From contig NW_022204533.1 in NCBI RefSeq assembly GCF_008831285.2, positions 7,501-67,500 of the forward strand: DNA of 60,000 nt, read 5' to 3'. This document shows, piece by piece, positions 44,645 to 60,000 of this stretch (position 1 is its first letter; each line of letters starts with the position of its first letter). The notes below the pieces were generated by a model. That model searched no databases. It had not been told where the DNA came from and was given only the letters and a program-made list of their open reading frames with translations. The position numbers and the translations under genes were made by a program. Origin of the DNA: Nymphaea colorata (Eukaryota > Streptophyta > Magnoliopsida > Nymphaeales > Nymphaeaceae).

Positions 44645-45007
44645 ATGTTTCTGCTTTACGAATATGATATTTTCTGGGCATTTCTAATGATATCAAGTGT
44701 TATTCCTATTTTGGCATTTATAATTTCCGGGGTTTTAGCCCCAATTAGTGAAGGACCAGAGAAGCTCTCCAGTTATGAATCGGGTATAGAACCAATAGGG
44801 GATGCTTGGATACAATTCCGAATCCGCTATTACATGTTTGCTCTCGTTTTTGTTGTTTTTGATGTCGAAACGGTCTTTCTTTATCCATGGGCCGTGAGTT
44901 TTGATATATTGGGCGTATACGTGTTTATAGAAGCTTTGATTTTCGTGCTTATCCCAGTTGTTGGTTCAGTTTATGCATGGCGAAAAGGAGCATTGGAATG
45001 GTCTTAG
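44645..45007 (+). CDS. ndhC: NDH subunit 3
   Basis: 120 aa, the usual length, with three membrane helices (about 8-30, 62-84, 90-112) and the conserved loop [20 protein letters not shown]. Part of the membrane arm of the chloroplast NDH complex, which takes electrons from ferredoxin into the plastoquinone pool. First of ndhC-ndhK-ndhJ. Intact. Confidence 0.96.
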   Translation: MFLLYEYDIFWAFLMISSVIPILAFIISGVLAPISEGPEKLSSYESGIEPIGDAWIQFRIRYYMFALVFVVFDVETVFLYPWAVSFDILGVYVFIEALIFVLIPVVGSVYAWRKGALEWS

Positions 45008-45059
45008 CTCCTGAATATTCAGACAATAAAAAGAAGGAAAGGGTTCCATTGAGACAGTT

Positions 45060-45737
45060 ATGAATTCTATGGAGTTTCCGCTCTTTGACCGAACAACCCC
45101 CAATTCAGTTATTTCAACTACATTGAATGATCTTTCGAATTGGTCAAGACTTTCCAGTTTATGGCCGCTTCTCTACGGTACCAGTTGTTGCTTCATTGAA
45201 TTTGCCTCATTAATAGGCTCCCGATTCGATTTTGATCGTTATGGACTGGTGCCAAGATCAAGTCCTAGGCAAGCCGACCTTATTTTAACAGCCGGTACAG
45301 TAACAATGAAAATGGCTCCTTCTTTAGTAAGACTATATGAACAAATGCCTGAACCAAAATATGTAATTGCTATGGGAGCCTGTACTATTACAGGAGGAAT
45401 GTTCAGTACCGATTCTTATAGTACCGTTCGGGGAGTCGATAAGTTAATCCCCGTCGATGTTTATTTGCCAGGCTGCCCACCTAAACCAGAGGCAATTATA
45501 GACGCTATAACGAAACTTCGTAAGAAGGTATCTCGAGAAATCTATGAAGATAGAACGGGGGCCCAACAGGAAAATCGATGTTTTACTACTAATCACAAGT
45601 TTCATCTTGGACGCAGTACTCGTGCTGTAAATTACGATCAAGGATTACTCTATCAATCGACATCGACTTCAGAGATACCTTCTGAAGCATTTTTCAAATA
45701 CAAGAGTTCAGTATCTTCTCACGAATTAGTGAATTAA
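45060..45737 (+). CDS. ndhK: NDH subunit K (4Fe-4S N2)
   Basis: 225 aa as read from 45060 ([20 protein letters not shown]). The N2 cluster cysteines lie in [21 protein letters not shown] and [10 protein letters not shown]. Most ndhK genes begin further up, overlapping the ndhC end. The ATG at 44998 is in place ([13 protein letters not shown]), but the frame is shifted at GGGTTCC (45041-45047). An extra T there would join it as [13 protein letters not shown]. So a one-base loss probably cuts off about 22 residues. The conserved core is intact. Confidence 0.9.
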   Translation: MNSMEFPLFDRTTPNSVISTTLNDLSNWSRLSSLWPLLYGTSCCFIEFASLIGSRFDFDRYGLVPRSSPRQADLILTAGTVTMKMAPSLVRLYEQMPEPKYVIAMGACTITGGMFSTDSYSTVRGVDKLIPVDVYLPGCPPKPEAIIDAITKLRKKVSREIYEDRTGAQQENRCFTTNHKFHLGRSTRAVNYDQGLLYQSTSTSEIPSEAFFKYKSSVSSHELVN

Positions 45738-45837
45738 ATAGGATGTTTTGTGCAGAATAACAAACGGTGGATCAATCTTCATAAATTTCATCGTCAATGT
45801 CAAATACTCATATAAATATGTGGGGGAGATCAAGAAG

Positions 45838-46314
45838 ATGCAGGGTCGTTCATCCGCTTGGCTAGTGAAACACGAGCTGGTTCATAGATCTTTGGGCTTT
45901 GATTACCAAGGAGTAGAGACTTTACAAATAAAGCCCGAGGATTGGTACTCCATTGCTGTCATTTCATACGTATATGGTTACAATTATCTACGTTCCCAAT
46001 GTGCCTACGATGTAGCACCGGGTGGATTGCTAGCTAGTGTGTATCATCTGACGAGAATACAGTATGGTGTGGACCAACCGGAAGAGGTATGCATAAAAGT
46101 ATTTGTCCCAAGGAGTAATCCTAGAATCCCGTCTGTTTTCTGGATTTGGAAAAGCGCCGATTTTCAAGAACGGGAGTCTTATGATATGTTGGGAATCTCT
46201 TATGATAATCATCCACGCATGAAACGGATTTTGATGCCCGAAAGTTGGATTGGTTGGCCCCTACGCAAGGATTATATTGCCCCTAATTTCTATGAACTAC
46301 AGGATGCTTATTGA
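45838..46314 (+). CDS. ndhJ: NDH subunit J
   Basis: 158 aa, the usual length, from [20 protein letters not shown]; the 30 open codons before it are not used. Matches the 30-kDa subunit family with [19 protein letters not shown] and [13 protein letters not shown]. It belongs to the stromal subcomplex and lies downstream of ndhK on the same transcript. Confidence 0.96.
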   Translation: MQGRSSAWLVKHELVHRSLGFDYQGVETLQIKPEDWYSIAVISYVYGYNYLRSQCAYDVAPGGLLASVYHLTRIQYGVDQPEEVCIKVFVPRSNPRIPSVFWIWKSADFQERESYDMLGISYDNHPRMKRILMPESWIGWPLRKDYIAPNFYELQDAY

Positions 46315-46969
46315 ATGATAAGAAACTTATCTTAGCTTACAAGACTCAAGAAGGAGTATTTTTACGTTCTTTCTCGTCTAGATAGAGTAACTGGACTCTC
46401 ATGTCATTCGTATTATGATGGGATAAAAAAGGGGGGGTTCGAGGTTTATTTATATATAATTAATTCGAGTAAATTAATATTACCCAATATGCAATGCAAA
46501 GTATCATATCCATTGGGGGATGGGCGGAGCCAATAGGATGAATCAAAAGATACATCATGAACTATGTACCGCGCCCATCACTTAGATGGGCCCCGGAAAG
46601 CAAAAAATGTGGGAAGGGGCGAAAAAAATGGGAAAATTAAGAAATGAAAAGGGATCAGATTGGATTTGTACTGGATCGGAAATGATCTTTTCTATTCCTA
46701 CCCCTCAACCCTCTGAACAGACGAGACTTCTGTGTCTTTCAGACAACTTCGGATATGTATGGAGTATTAACATGAGCCAAAGGAAGGATAGTAGGGACAA
46801 ACAAAAAAGAAGAAGGAATATATTCCTTTGCCGATCCACAAGGGTCGGGATGTATGTTGTAGATACCTCGATGAATAACTACTAGACTATGAATGTAACG
46901 AATATGTATTGTATCCCGATCCATATTCATTTTCTCTTTGTATATATACATTTCGATACATTAACCATA
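46315..46969. other. ndhJ-trnF spacer
   Basis: 655 bp. A 99-aa frame at 46586-46885 exists but shows no likeness to any plastid protein. Contains a GGGGGGG run near 46431-46437. No gene seen. Confidence 0.6.
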
Positions 46970-47042
46970 TGCCAGGAACCAGATTTGAACTGGTGACACG
47001 AGGATTTTCAGTCCTCTGCTCTACCAGCTGAGCTATCCCGAC
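46970..47042 (-). tRNA. trnF-GAA: tRNA-Phe (GAA)
   Basis: A 73-nt minus-strand cloverleaf: GTCGGGA/TCCTGGC-type acceptor, ACTGAAAAT anticodon loop, GTTCAAATCTG T-arm. Confidence 0.96.
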
Positions 47043-47432
47043 CGTCCTCTATACATTATCCTACTGGAGGACATGTATCTGTGTCAATTAATTTAAAGGT
47101 ACTAAAGAAACATTACAAGTCCTGGGATTTCTTTTTCTTTGGATTTTTTTTAAACCTTTATTTGTAAGGGATATGAACTATGAATGATTCAATAATGGGA
47201 TTCCTTGTATATCCTTGTATACAAATAATACATATACATATGTTATGGTTATGTTCGTTTGGACATATACTGCATTTAGCTGCTGAAGCAAGAGAGAAAC
47301 TGCTAGGATCCGTTTGTCAAAGAGTCGAGCGAATGAATATCATATATAATTTTGACCCGCTTCTAATTTGGAAGCGCTGGCGAAAAAAGAGGATAAATGT
47401 TTAGGTCGTAAACTAGGCATTTCTTGGGGACT
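47043..47432. other. trnL-trnF spacer
   Basis: 390 bp, the commonly barcoded trnL-F spacer. No gene seen. Confidence 0.75.
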
Positions 47433-48052
47433 TGGGGATAGAGGGACTCGAACCCTCACGATTTCTAAAGTCGACGGATTTTCCTCCTACTACAAACAAA
47501 TTGCATTGTTGTCAGCATTGACAGGTAGAATGGGACTCTATCTTTATTCTCGTTCGATCAGTCATTTCTCTCCCAGCCTTATACTCTGGAGTGAATGATT
47601 TTATCACTGAATATTTTATTTTTCTTTCAAATTGGAATCGATTCAGAACACAAGAGTTATGAACTAATTATTAATATATTTCATATATATTAATATATAT
47701 AAATAAGAAAATAAAAAAAAATAAGGATTCGGGTTGTGATTAATCGTTTGATATTTCAGTTGATATTTCAGTACATAGGATCATCCCCTCAGAGTTCCGA
47801 TGGATAGATTCTTCTACCAACCCCTCAACCCCATTCGTTGGAACAGCTTCCATTGAGTCTCTGCACCTATCCTTTTTTGATTCTCGCTTTCTAGGAAAGG
47901 AACCCTTGTTTTCTGTAAACAGGATTTGGCTCAGGATTGCCCATTTTTAATTCCAGGGTTTCTCTGAATTTGGAAGTTACCACTTAGTAGGTTTCCATAC
48001 CAAGGCTCAATTCAATCAAGTCCGTAGCGTCTACCAATTTCGCCATATCCCC
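47433..48052 (-). tRNA. trnL-UAA: tRNA-Leu (UAA) with group I intron
   Basis: Minus strand: 5' exon 48018-48052 (35 nt, GGGGATATGGCG start), 3' exon 47433-47482 (50 nt). The 535-bp intron interrupts the anticodon UAA; it is the ancient cyanobacterial-type group I intron. Variable arm and T-arm GGTTCGAGTCCC are in the 3' exon. Confidence 0.95.
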
Positions 48053-48512
48053 CTTTCTTTCTTTTGAGGCCGGGACCCTATTGTGATTCCATTCCCCTCT
48101 TTCCTTTCTGTTAGAACCATTCAATTCATTAAATACCGATCCGATATCGGAAAAAATCCTATTTTTAACCCTTTCAGCTCTACCAGACCAGTGTTTGGTT
48201 CAATCAGAACCAGAAATGATTCTATCATTGATGTATCCGCAATTCAATATGGATAGCTATATCCCACATATATCTGCCTCTCCTCCGCGCATTTTCCCTG
48301 CTCGATATGAAATAGTGGAACGGTCAATATTCTTCTTCTTTTTCCTATCTTTACGAATAAAATCAGAGGAGTGCATAATCTCATTATGATCCAGATTGCA
48401 TTCTTAGGCTAGATCCGTTATAACTAAATAGACTAGCTTAGCTATAATAAGCTAAGATCACAGCAGCTTACTGAACTAACTCACTATTTTATTTTTATGT
48501 TATGTGAGTTGA
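48053..48512. other. trnT-trnL spacer
   Basis: 460 bp, divergent tRNA promoters, no gene seen. Confidence 0.6.
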
Positions 48513-48585
48513 GCCCGCTTAGCTCAGAGGTTAGAGCATCGCATTTGTAATGCGATGGTCATCGGTTCGACTCCGATAGCCGGCT
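48513..48585 (+). tRNA. trnT-UGU: tRNA-Thr (UGU)
   Basis: A 73-nt cloverleaf with GCCCGCT acceptor, ATTTGTAATGC anticodon stem-loop and GGTTCGACTCC T-arm. Standard position between trnL and rps4. Confidence 0.96.
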
Positions 48586-48940
48586 TTTTCCTATCGATTT
48601 TTTATCCATGATTGATAATGTCTCCTTGAGATAAAGGAATAGTGAAAAGACTCTTCCCTTTTTTCTTCCAAATCTCGGGTTCCCGATCTATTATGTCTAT
48701 GTCGCAGGAACTTACATTCCAATTCAATTATGAGTAAAAAACTTATTGGAGCAGTTGTATCTCTATAGAACAAATCGTGGGATACTTACTTACCATGTAT
48801 ACATATATACAAAATAATACGGGTATTGATACAATTCATCTAATTTCTCTTTTTAGCATTAGCACTTCAGTGGGTTTCGCTTTGTTTATCGTTTAGTTCA
48901 GTCTTAAGGTTTATCCTATTCTTTAAAATAAGGAGTCTTT
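48586..48940. other. trnT-rps4 spacer
   Basis: 355 bp, holds the rps4 leader with AAGGAG (about 48930) as ribosome-binding candidate. No gene seen. Confidence 0.6.
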
Positions 48941-49546
48941 ATGTCTCGTTACCGAGGACCTCGTTTTAAAAAAATACGCCGTCTGGGGGCTTTGCCGGGA
49001 CTAACTAGTAAAAAACCTAGGTCCGCAAGTGATCTTAGAAACCAATCCCGCTCCGGGAAAAGATCTCAATATCGTATTCGTTTAGAAGAAAAACAGAAAT
49101 TGCGTTTTCATTATGGTCTGACGGAGCGACAACTACTTCGATATGTTCGTATCGCTGGAAAAGCAAACGGTTCGACGGGTCAAGTTTTACTGCAACTACT
49201 TGAGATGCGTTTGGATAACATTCTTTTTCGATTGGGTATGGCTTCAACTATTCCTGGAGCCAGGCAATTAGTTAACCATGGACATATTTTAGTTAATGGT
49301 CGTCTAGTGGATATACCAAGTTATCGCTGCAAACCCCGAGATATTATTACTACGAAGGATAAACAAAGATCCAGAGCTTTGATTCAAAATCATATGGATT
49401 CATCCTCCAACGCGGAATTGCCAAAACATTTGACTCTGCACTCATTGCAATATAAAGGGGTAGTCAATCAAATAATAGATAGTAAATGGGTCGGTTTGAA
49501 AGTCAATGAATTGCTAATCGTAGAATATTATTCCCGACAAACTTGA
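48941..49546 (+). CDS. rps4: 30S ribosomal protein S4
   Basis: 201 aa, the usual length, starting [20 protein letters not shown], with the S4 RNA-binding domain ([20 protein letters not shown]). uS4 starts small-subunit assembly on 16S rRNA. Intact; AAGGAG about 6 nt upstream of the start. Confidence 0.97.
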   Translation: MSRYRGPRFKKIRRLGALPGLTSKKPRSASDLRNQSRSGKRSQYRIRLEEKQKLRFHYGLTERQLLRYVRIAGKANGSTGQVLLQLLEMRLDNILFRLGMASTIPGARQLVNHGHILVNGRLVDIPSYRCKPRDIITTKDKQRSRALIQNHMDSSSNAELPKHLTLHSLQYKGVVNQIIDSKWVGLKVNELLIVEYYSRQT

Positions 49547-49862
49547 ACCTAAAATACCCAGCAAAGGTTAGGACAATTTTGTCCCTTTTTTCGCTGAAAG
49601 AAGTAGAGGGATTTGATACGGATTTTGATCCCATTCACGTATCGCAAATGGATCAGCAGTGATATTTTCATTCACTGTCCGCTCTTTTCTTCCCCCTCTT
49701 TTTGTTCTTTTCCTTTTACGTATCACAGCACAGTAATTAGGAATAGAAAAAAATCTCTATAAAGAAAGAAAAGAAGGGTCTTTCTCTTCTCTTAGAATAA
49801 CGGTATCAATTGGTATTTGATACATTGTGTGGTTGGTAACGTTGGTGAATTAGATGAGGATA
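49547..49862. other. rps4-trnS spacer
   Basis: 316 bp convergent spacer, no gene seen. Confidence 0.6.
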
Positions 49863-49949
49863 CGGAAAGAGAGGGATTCGAACCCTCGGTAAACAAAAGC
49901 CTACATAGCATTTCCAATGCTACGCCTTGAACCACTCGGCCATCTCTCC
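49863..49949 (-). tRNA. trnS-GGA: tRNA-Ser (GGA)
   Basis: An 87-nt class II tRNA on the minus strand: GGAGAGATGGCC start, anticodon loop TTGGAAAT, long variable arm, GGTTCGAATCC T-arm. Confidence 0.96.
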
Positions 49950-50740
49950 TACATAACCTTATCTTATTAATTATGACCCAGAAACCAAGTGAATAGCGAG
50001 TCACTCATATTATTTAGTACAGGTACGACCGATCCATTATCATATCAAACTTTTGTCAAGGAACGATCTTCCTTCAAGTTTCGAGGGATAAAAAAGAAAA
50101 ACGTATTCATCCTTGTCAAGACGACGGACGCTCCCATCTTATTGATATTTGATTTCTACCGGATTAAACCAACGGGTTGGAATGAATCAACCGATGGATC
50201 CTTTCCAGTTTCATTTCAGATTTTTCAAAAATAATCCCTCCCATGAGCTATGGATCTATTACAAATTGATGAATCATCCCATGGATTTTCATTCTATAAT
50301 CTTATGGTGTCTACACGCTATGCACACAAAATGGATAGTTATCCTTACCCCATTTTTATCATGGAATGCTTATTCCATTTTTTATTATCATAATGAAATC
50401 CAATTTTGGTTAGGTTATGATAGGATAGGTTATTGTTTATTATATTAGTATTAGAATCTGTAGAAAAAATTCCTTGATTCTTGCATTTCAATGAAATAGC
50501 TAATAGTCTCATTGGTATACTACTAAATTGGAATCGAAAATCCAACCGTATTCAAATAGTTCCTTATTGATCCCTTCCCAAAAGTACTGAGTAAAAGATC
50601 CACATTTTTTGATTTTATAATTAGTTTAATTAGTTATTAGTCTTTTTTTTTTATGTCATTTCGTATCGTACAATTCCTTTGTTGTGGGATCATTTACCCG
50701 CGAGGGGTAATGAGAAGAATTATAAAATGGATTGCAAACT
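49950..50740. other. trnS-ycf3 spacer, 791 bp
   Basis: A+T-rich divergent spacer with ycf3 and trnS promoters. No gene recognised. Confidence 0.6.
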
Positions 50741-52794
50741 ATGCCTAGATCTCGGATAAATGGAAATTTTATTGATAAAACCTCTTCAATTGTAGCCAAT
50801 ATCTTATTACGAATAATTCCGACAACTTCGGGAGAAAAAGAGGCATTTACCTATTACAGAGATGGTGCGATTTGATTCCTTTTTTCTTACTTACCACTCT
50901 ATTTCATTTATTCTTATTCTTACAAAAAGAGACACGATTCGGTATGGAAAGAAAAAGATTGGTAAAAACCTACGCTTGGTGAAGGTGAAGTTTGGAGATA
51001 GAGCAATCCCTTCTGTCGTGTATCCTCGATTGATGCAACCTCAGATGCTTCAATTGTCGATTCTAGTATTGAGCGAAAGGTTACACCTATAGGTTCTGTA
51101 TTGCATGTCAATTCTACTGTAATAGTGCCAATAGGTGGCATAGGGGAAGAAGCACTACACCTAGGAATCAACAAAACGAAAACTTTGTTATATAATTCCC
51201 CCTTCTTCTTATCGGGATCGGGACTACCAAGAATGGTTAGGACAACAAACATCCATCTCGTTCGTACTTTGGATACCCGTATAACCATCAAAGATCGTTG
51301 AAGTGACTAATTCCTGGAAATAGGGGGCGTTAAGAACAAAGAAATTGCTGGAGTTACCATTTTTCTCTAAGAAAGACCAACATGTTTGGTATTAAGTAAG
51401 AAAAGACCTCTTGCAGGAAGGCTGGCTAGAGATTTCTTGTAAAAACACTAGCCCCTGTCAGTTCATAAGGAAAATATTTAAATCTTTTTGGTTTTGGTTT
51501 GATTCCATGGATTATTTCCCTTAATATTATATTATGCGCAGAAGGGAGGAGCCGTATGAGATGGAAATCTCACGTACGGTTCTGGAACGGAGATTCTTGG
51601 AATGAACGACCGTAACGGATGTCAGCTCAATCTGAAGGAAATTATGCGGAAGCTTTACAGAATTATTATGAAGCTATGCGACCAGAAATTGATCCCTACG
51701 ATCGAAGTTATATACTCTATAATATAGGCCTTATACACACAAGTAACGGAGAACATACGAAGGCTTTGGAATATTATTTCCGAGCACTAGAACGAAATCC
51801 ATTCTTACCACAAGCTTCTAATAATATGGCCGTGATCTGCCATTACGTGCGACTATCTCTACTATAGAAATAGAAAGAAGGAAAGAAAGATCAAATCCGC
51901 TAGTATTAAAACCTCCTATTGCTAGTACTAGGAAATCTAAGGAGAAACAAAAAAAATAGGCTTTCTACATATCCATTGTCCAAAGGGGAACGATTTTTAG
52001 AAGCTGTAGCAAAAAAACAGACTTCATAGAAGCCGATATATGAAGAACTAAGTATAGCCCTTATACTAGATTCTATGGATAAAGGATCTAATTGATAAAA
52101 GAAGCACCGTAAAGATCAATTATTGAGGTTTTTGGCCGATACAATAAGACCTGCTTACTTATGTATGTCATAATATGACATAAAAGTTAGGAATCAACTT
52201 ATGTAATAGGGTTGATCCACTAAGGTATTGAGCAGCGGTGTAGTATCAGATCCCAAGGAGAGTAAGTCCTTTTTTCTTATCGAAGAAAGTCTTTTTCAAA
52301 GATTCTATATGAATTTCTAGACGAAACCGAGATAGTTAACTTTCAGAAAACTCTAATGATAGAGGGAGATATCTATGCTTCATTCTTCTGAGAGTGGGAG
52401 AAGAGATAAAACTGATTATTGATCCAAATCGGAGTTTGAAACTCATGTAATTAACTTAACCTCTTCAGGTTATTTGATTTGGCTAATCCAAGAAGGGATA
52501 GATCTCCGATAAATCTCATTCAGCTAGATACGGTAGATTAAGAAAGATGTAACGCCAAAAAAGAGTTGACTGCTGAGCCGTATGAGGCAGGAAACTCTCA
52601 AGTACGGTTCTAAGGGAAGGAATTGACCTACCTATTCCGACCGGGGAGAAGAGGCCATTCGACAGGGAGATTCAGAAATTGCGGAGGCTTGGTTCGATCA
52701 AGCTGCTGAGTATTGGAAACAAGCCATAGCGCTTACTCCAGGTAATTATATTGAAGCACAGAATTGGTTGAAGATCACAGGGCGGTTCGAATAA
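50741..52794 (+). CDS. ycf3: Ycf3 (PSI assembly, TPR protein), two introns
   Basis: Exons 50741-50864 (124 nt), 51617-51846 (230 nt), 52642-52794 (153 nt) give 168 aa, the usual length. Introns start GTGCG. Domain V-like helices are near 51548-51590 and 52571-52615. Exon 2 encodes TPR repeats ([51 protein letters not shown]). Ycf3 is a thylakoid-bound chaperone for PSI subunit assembly, also called Pafl. Intact. Confidence 0.96.
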
Positions 52795-55691
<2,897 letters not shown>

Positions 55692-55698
55692 TGGCTAG

Positions 55699-57921
<2,223 letters not shown>

Positions 57922-57943
57922 GTTGATTATTTATTTTCAAAAG

Positions 57944-58003
57944 GAAGGCGCGATATCAAAAAAAATCTCATTTTTTATTTCGATGGAGAGGGGGCGCGCC
58001 TTC
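57944..58003. terminator. Hairpin between psaB and rps14
   Basis: Inverted repeat GAAGGCGCG (57944-57952) and CGCGCCTTC (57995-58003), 9 bp with a 42-nt loop, 22 bp after the psaB stop. Possibly an RNA-processing or stability element inside the psaA-psaB-rps14 transcript. Confidence 0.55.
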
Positions 58004-58070
58004 TTATATTTATACATCTAGGATCCGATCTGTATTGTGTATCATTGGTAATAATAGGAACTACACCATT

Positions 58071-58372
58071 ATGGCAAGGAAAAGTTTGATTCAGAGGGAG
58101 AAGAAGAGGCAGAAATTAGAAGAGAAATATCATTTGATTCGTCGATCCTCAAAAAAGAAATAAGCAAAGTTTCATCGTTGGACGAGAAATGGGAAATTCA
58201 TGTAAAATTGCAATCCCCACCACGTAATAGTGCACCTATACGTCTTCATCGACGCTGTTTTTTGACCGGAAGACCCAGAGCTAACTATCGAGACTTTGGG
58301 CTATCCGGACACGTACTCCGCGAAATGGTTCATGCATGTTTGTTGCCGGGGGCAACAAGATCAAGTTGGTAG
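58071..58372 (+). CDS. rps14: 30S ribosomal protein S14, one frameshift in an A run
   Basis: Starts [20 protein letters not shown] and reaches RSSKK, then a stop. The rest (DEKWEIH...[10 protein letters not shown]) is in another frame. The break is at a run of six A in TCAAAAAAG (58151-58156), seven expected for SSKKEISK. One base restored gives exactly 100 aa, the family length. uS14 is part of the 30S head, cotranscribed with psaA/B. Confidence 0.93.
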
Positions 58373-58426
58373 GGATAAAAAGATCCCTTCCAAGTCCTAT
58401 TTCTATTCATTTCTATTAGAGGAGCC

Positions 58427-58542
58427 CCCTTTACCATTCTGTACGAATAGGCTATACTATTCATATCAATCTGGTATAGGGGCACCCTTTACCATTCTGT
58501 ACGAATAGGCTATACTATTCATATCAATCTGGTATAGGGGCA
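58427..58542 (+). repeat. 58-bp tandem duplication between rps14 and trnfM
   Basis: Two perfect copies of a 58-bp unit, 58427-58484 and 58485-58542, starting CCCTTTACCATTCTGTACGA. It lies in the non-coding spacer, and no other copies are seen in the window. Likely a slippage or duplication polymorphism. Confidence 0.9.
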
Positions 58543-58589
58543 CCTCTAATCCCTATTCGTTCATTAGTCATTAGTTCCGAGTTCGTCAG

Positions 58590-58663
58590 CGCGGGGTAGA
58601 GCAGTTTGGTAGCTCGCAAGGCTCATAACCTTGAGGTCACGGGTTCAAATCCTGTCTCCGCAA
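58590..58663 (+). tRNA. trnfM-CAU: Initiator tRNA-fMet (CAU)
   Basis: A 74-nt cloverleaf with CGCGGGG start (mismatched first pair typical of initiators), GGCTCATAACC anticodon stem-loop and GGTTCAAATCC T-arm. Adjacent to rps14 and trnG as usual. Confidence 0.96.
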
Positions 58664-58835
58664 CATATTTTTTTCTTTGTATTTGTCAAAATTTATATCT
58701 ATTTATTTTGAAGTCTGATTCTTTCACCTTAATGAACTGGGAGTCTGAGTAAAAGAAAATACAACCACTACACTATAGTAGGTATATAAACTATACCGGA
58801 TAATTTCTCATCTCATATTACATTACTCCACCATG

Positions 58836-58906
58836 GGCGGATAGCGGGAATCGAACCCGCATCTTCTCCTTGGCAAAGAGAAATTTTACCATTCGACCAT
58901 ATCCGC
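58836..58906 (-). tRNA. trnG-GCC: tRNA-Gly (GCC)
   Basis: A 71-nt minus-strand cloverleaf: GCGGATA/TATCCGC acceptor, TTGCCAA anticodon loop, GGTTCGATTCC T-arm. Unspliced, unlike the intron-bearing trnG-UCC elsewhere in plastids. Confidence 0.95.
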
Positions 58907-59165
58907 ATTTTATTCGTTCTTGATACACGCGCATGTGTCAACACACACCCATAGATTCTATATGTATCTATACCATATTTGTACAGAGCCAGATACTATT
59001 TTAAGGAAAATTCCAACTATTTTTCATTCAATTCATTCAAAAAGTTACTTTTGACCCCCCCTAGAATTGCTTTTCTGGACTCATATCATATTTAATGTTA
59101 ATGTGTCCCACAACCGGAATTTCTTCGGAGGGGGGGGTTGTTGATCCGGAAAATACTGAAAAGGT

Positions 59166-59729
<564 letters not shown>

Positions 59730-59822
59730 GGAGAGATGGCTGAGTGGTTGATAGCTCCGGTCTTGAAAACCGGTATAGTTCCGAACAAAGGACTATCGAG
59801 GGTTCGAATCCCTCTCTCTCCT
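59730..59822 (+). tRNA. trnS-UGA: tRNA-Ser (UGA)
   Basis: A 93-nt class II tRNA: GGAGAGATGG start, GTCTTGAAAAC anticodon stem-loop, long variable arm, GGTTCGAATCC T-arm, TCTCTCC acceptor. It precedes psbC, which should begin past the window. Confidence 0.96.
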
Positions 59823-59900
59823 TTTGCCCGTTGAATATATTCGTTTAGTTATTGTTTGTTTTGGTTTGCCCTAGCTAGCTCAGTCTTTTTCATAAGGGAA

Positions 59901-59928
59901 TGGCTCGGCTAGGGGGATAGCCGAGCCA
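59901..59928. terminator. Hairpin near the right edge, probable psbC 3' end
   Basis: Perfect 10-bp stem (TGGCTCGGCT with AGCCGAGCCA) with an 8-nt loop. In standard order psbC lies next, on the minus strand, with its 3' end facing this hairpin. The remaining bases to 60000 hold no gene. Confidence 0.7.
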
Positions 59929-60000
59929 CAGCCACAAATCTAAATGAGTTGAAAGGGGGTAGGAAGAAGACTTTTGGTATGACTCGATTCCAATATCTAC

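Noticed and set aside
46586-46885. A 99-aa frame in the ndhJ-trnF spacer as a gene
   Set aside because: No likeness to plastid proteins and not in the standard gene set; spacer frames of this length arise by chance.

Overview
This window is plastid (chloroplast) DNA from a flowering plant, written on the strand opposite to the usual convention. It starts inside an inverted-repeat (IR) copy (ycf15, ycf2, trnI-CAU, rpl23, rpl2). It then runs through about two thirds of the large single-copy region, from rps19 to trnS-UGA, just short of psbC. Gene content and order are the standard angiosperm order: S10/spc/alpha ribosomal cluster, rpoA, psbB operon, clpP, rps12 5' exon, rpl20, rps18, rpl33, psaJ, trnP, trnW, petG, petL, psbEFLJ, petA, cemA, ycf4, psaI, accD, rbcL, atpB/E, trnM, trnV, ndhC/K/J, trnF, trnL, trnT, rps4, trnS, ycf3, psaA/B, rps14, trnfM, trnG, psbZ, trnS. 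There is no trnH-GUG between rpl2 and rps19, which argues against most monocots. An almost complete infA argues against most rosids and many asterids. A magnoliid or early-diverging eudicot is my guess, not a firm call.

Layout: 1-7.1 kb, ycf15 fragment and ycf2 (minus). 7.1-15.2 kb, ribosomal protein/infA/rpoA cluster (plus). 15.6-20.7 kb, psbB-psbT-psbH-petB-petD operon (minus) with psbN opposite. 21-24.5 kb, clpP, rps12 exon 1, rpl20 (plus). 24.7-31.5 kb, rps18, rpl33, psaJ, petG, petL (minus) around psbEFLJ (plus), then petA (minus). 31.7-38.9 kb, cemA, ycf4, psaI, accD, rbcL (minus). 39.6-46.3 kb, atpB/E and ndhC/K/J (plus). 46.9-60 kb, tRNAs, rps4, ycf3, psaA/B, rps14, psbZ. Together they encode subunits of both photosystems, cytochrome b6f, ATP synthase, NDH, Rubisco, acetyl-CoA carboxylase, Clp protease, RNA polymerase and ribosome.

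The most striking property is reading-frame damage. From about 11.4 to 18.6 kb every gene (rpl16, rpl14, rps8, infA, rpl36, rps11, rpoA, petD, petB, psbH) has many one-base losses. Outside that tract, psbB, ycf4, psaI, accD, rbcL, atpB, atpE, psaA, rps14 and probably ndhK are broken by isolated one-base losses. Most of these lie in homopolymer runs. For psbB, ycf4, psaI, rbcL, atpB, atpE, psaA and rps14, putting the missing bases back gives exactly the normal protein length. The IR part and many other genes are clean. This looks like long-read consensus error (a poorly polished assembly with one very low-quality stretch), not biological decay. I found no previously undescribed system. True points of biology include a psbL ACG start that needs C-to-U editing, a GTG start for rps19, trans-split rps12, atypical clpP splicing, strong 3' hairpins and a 58-bp tandem duplication.
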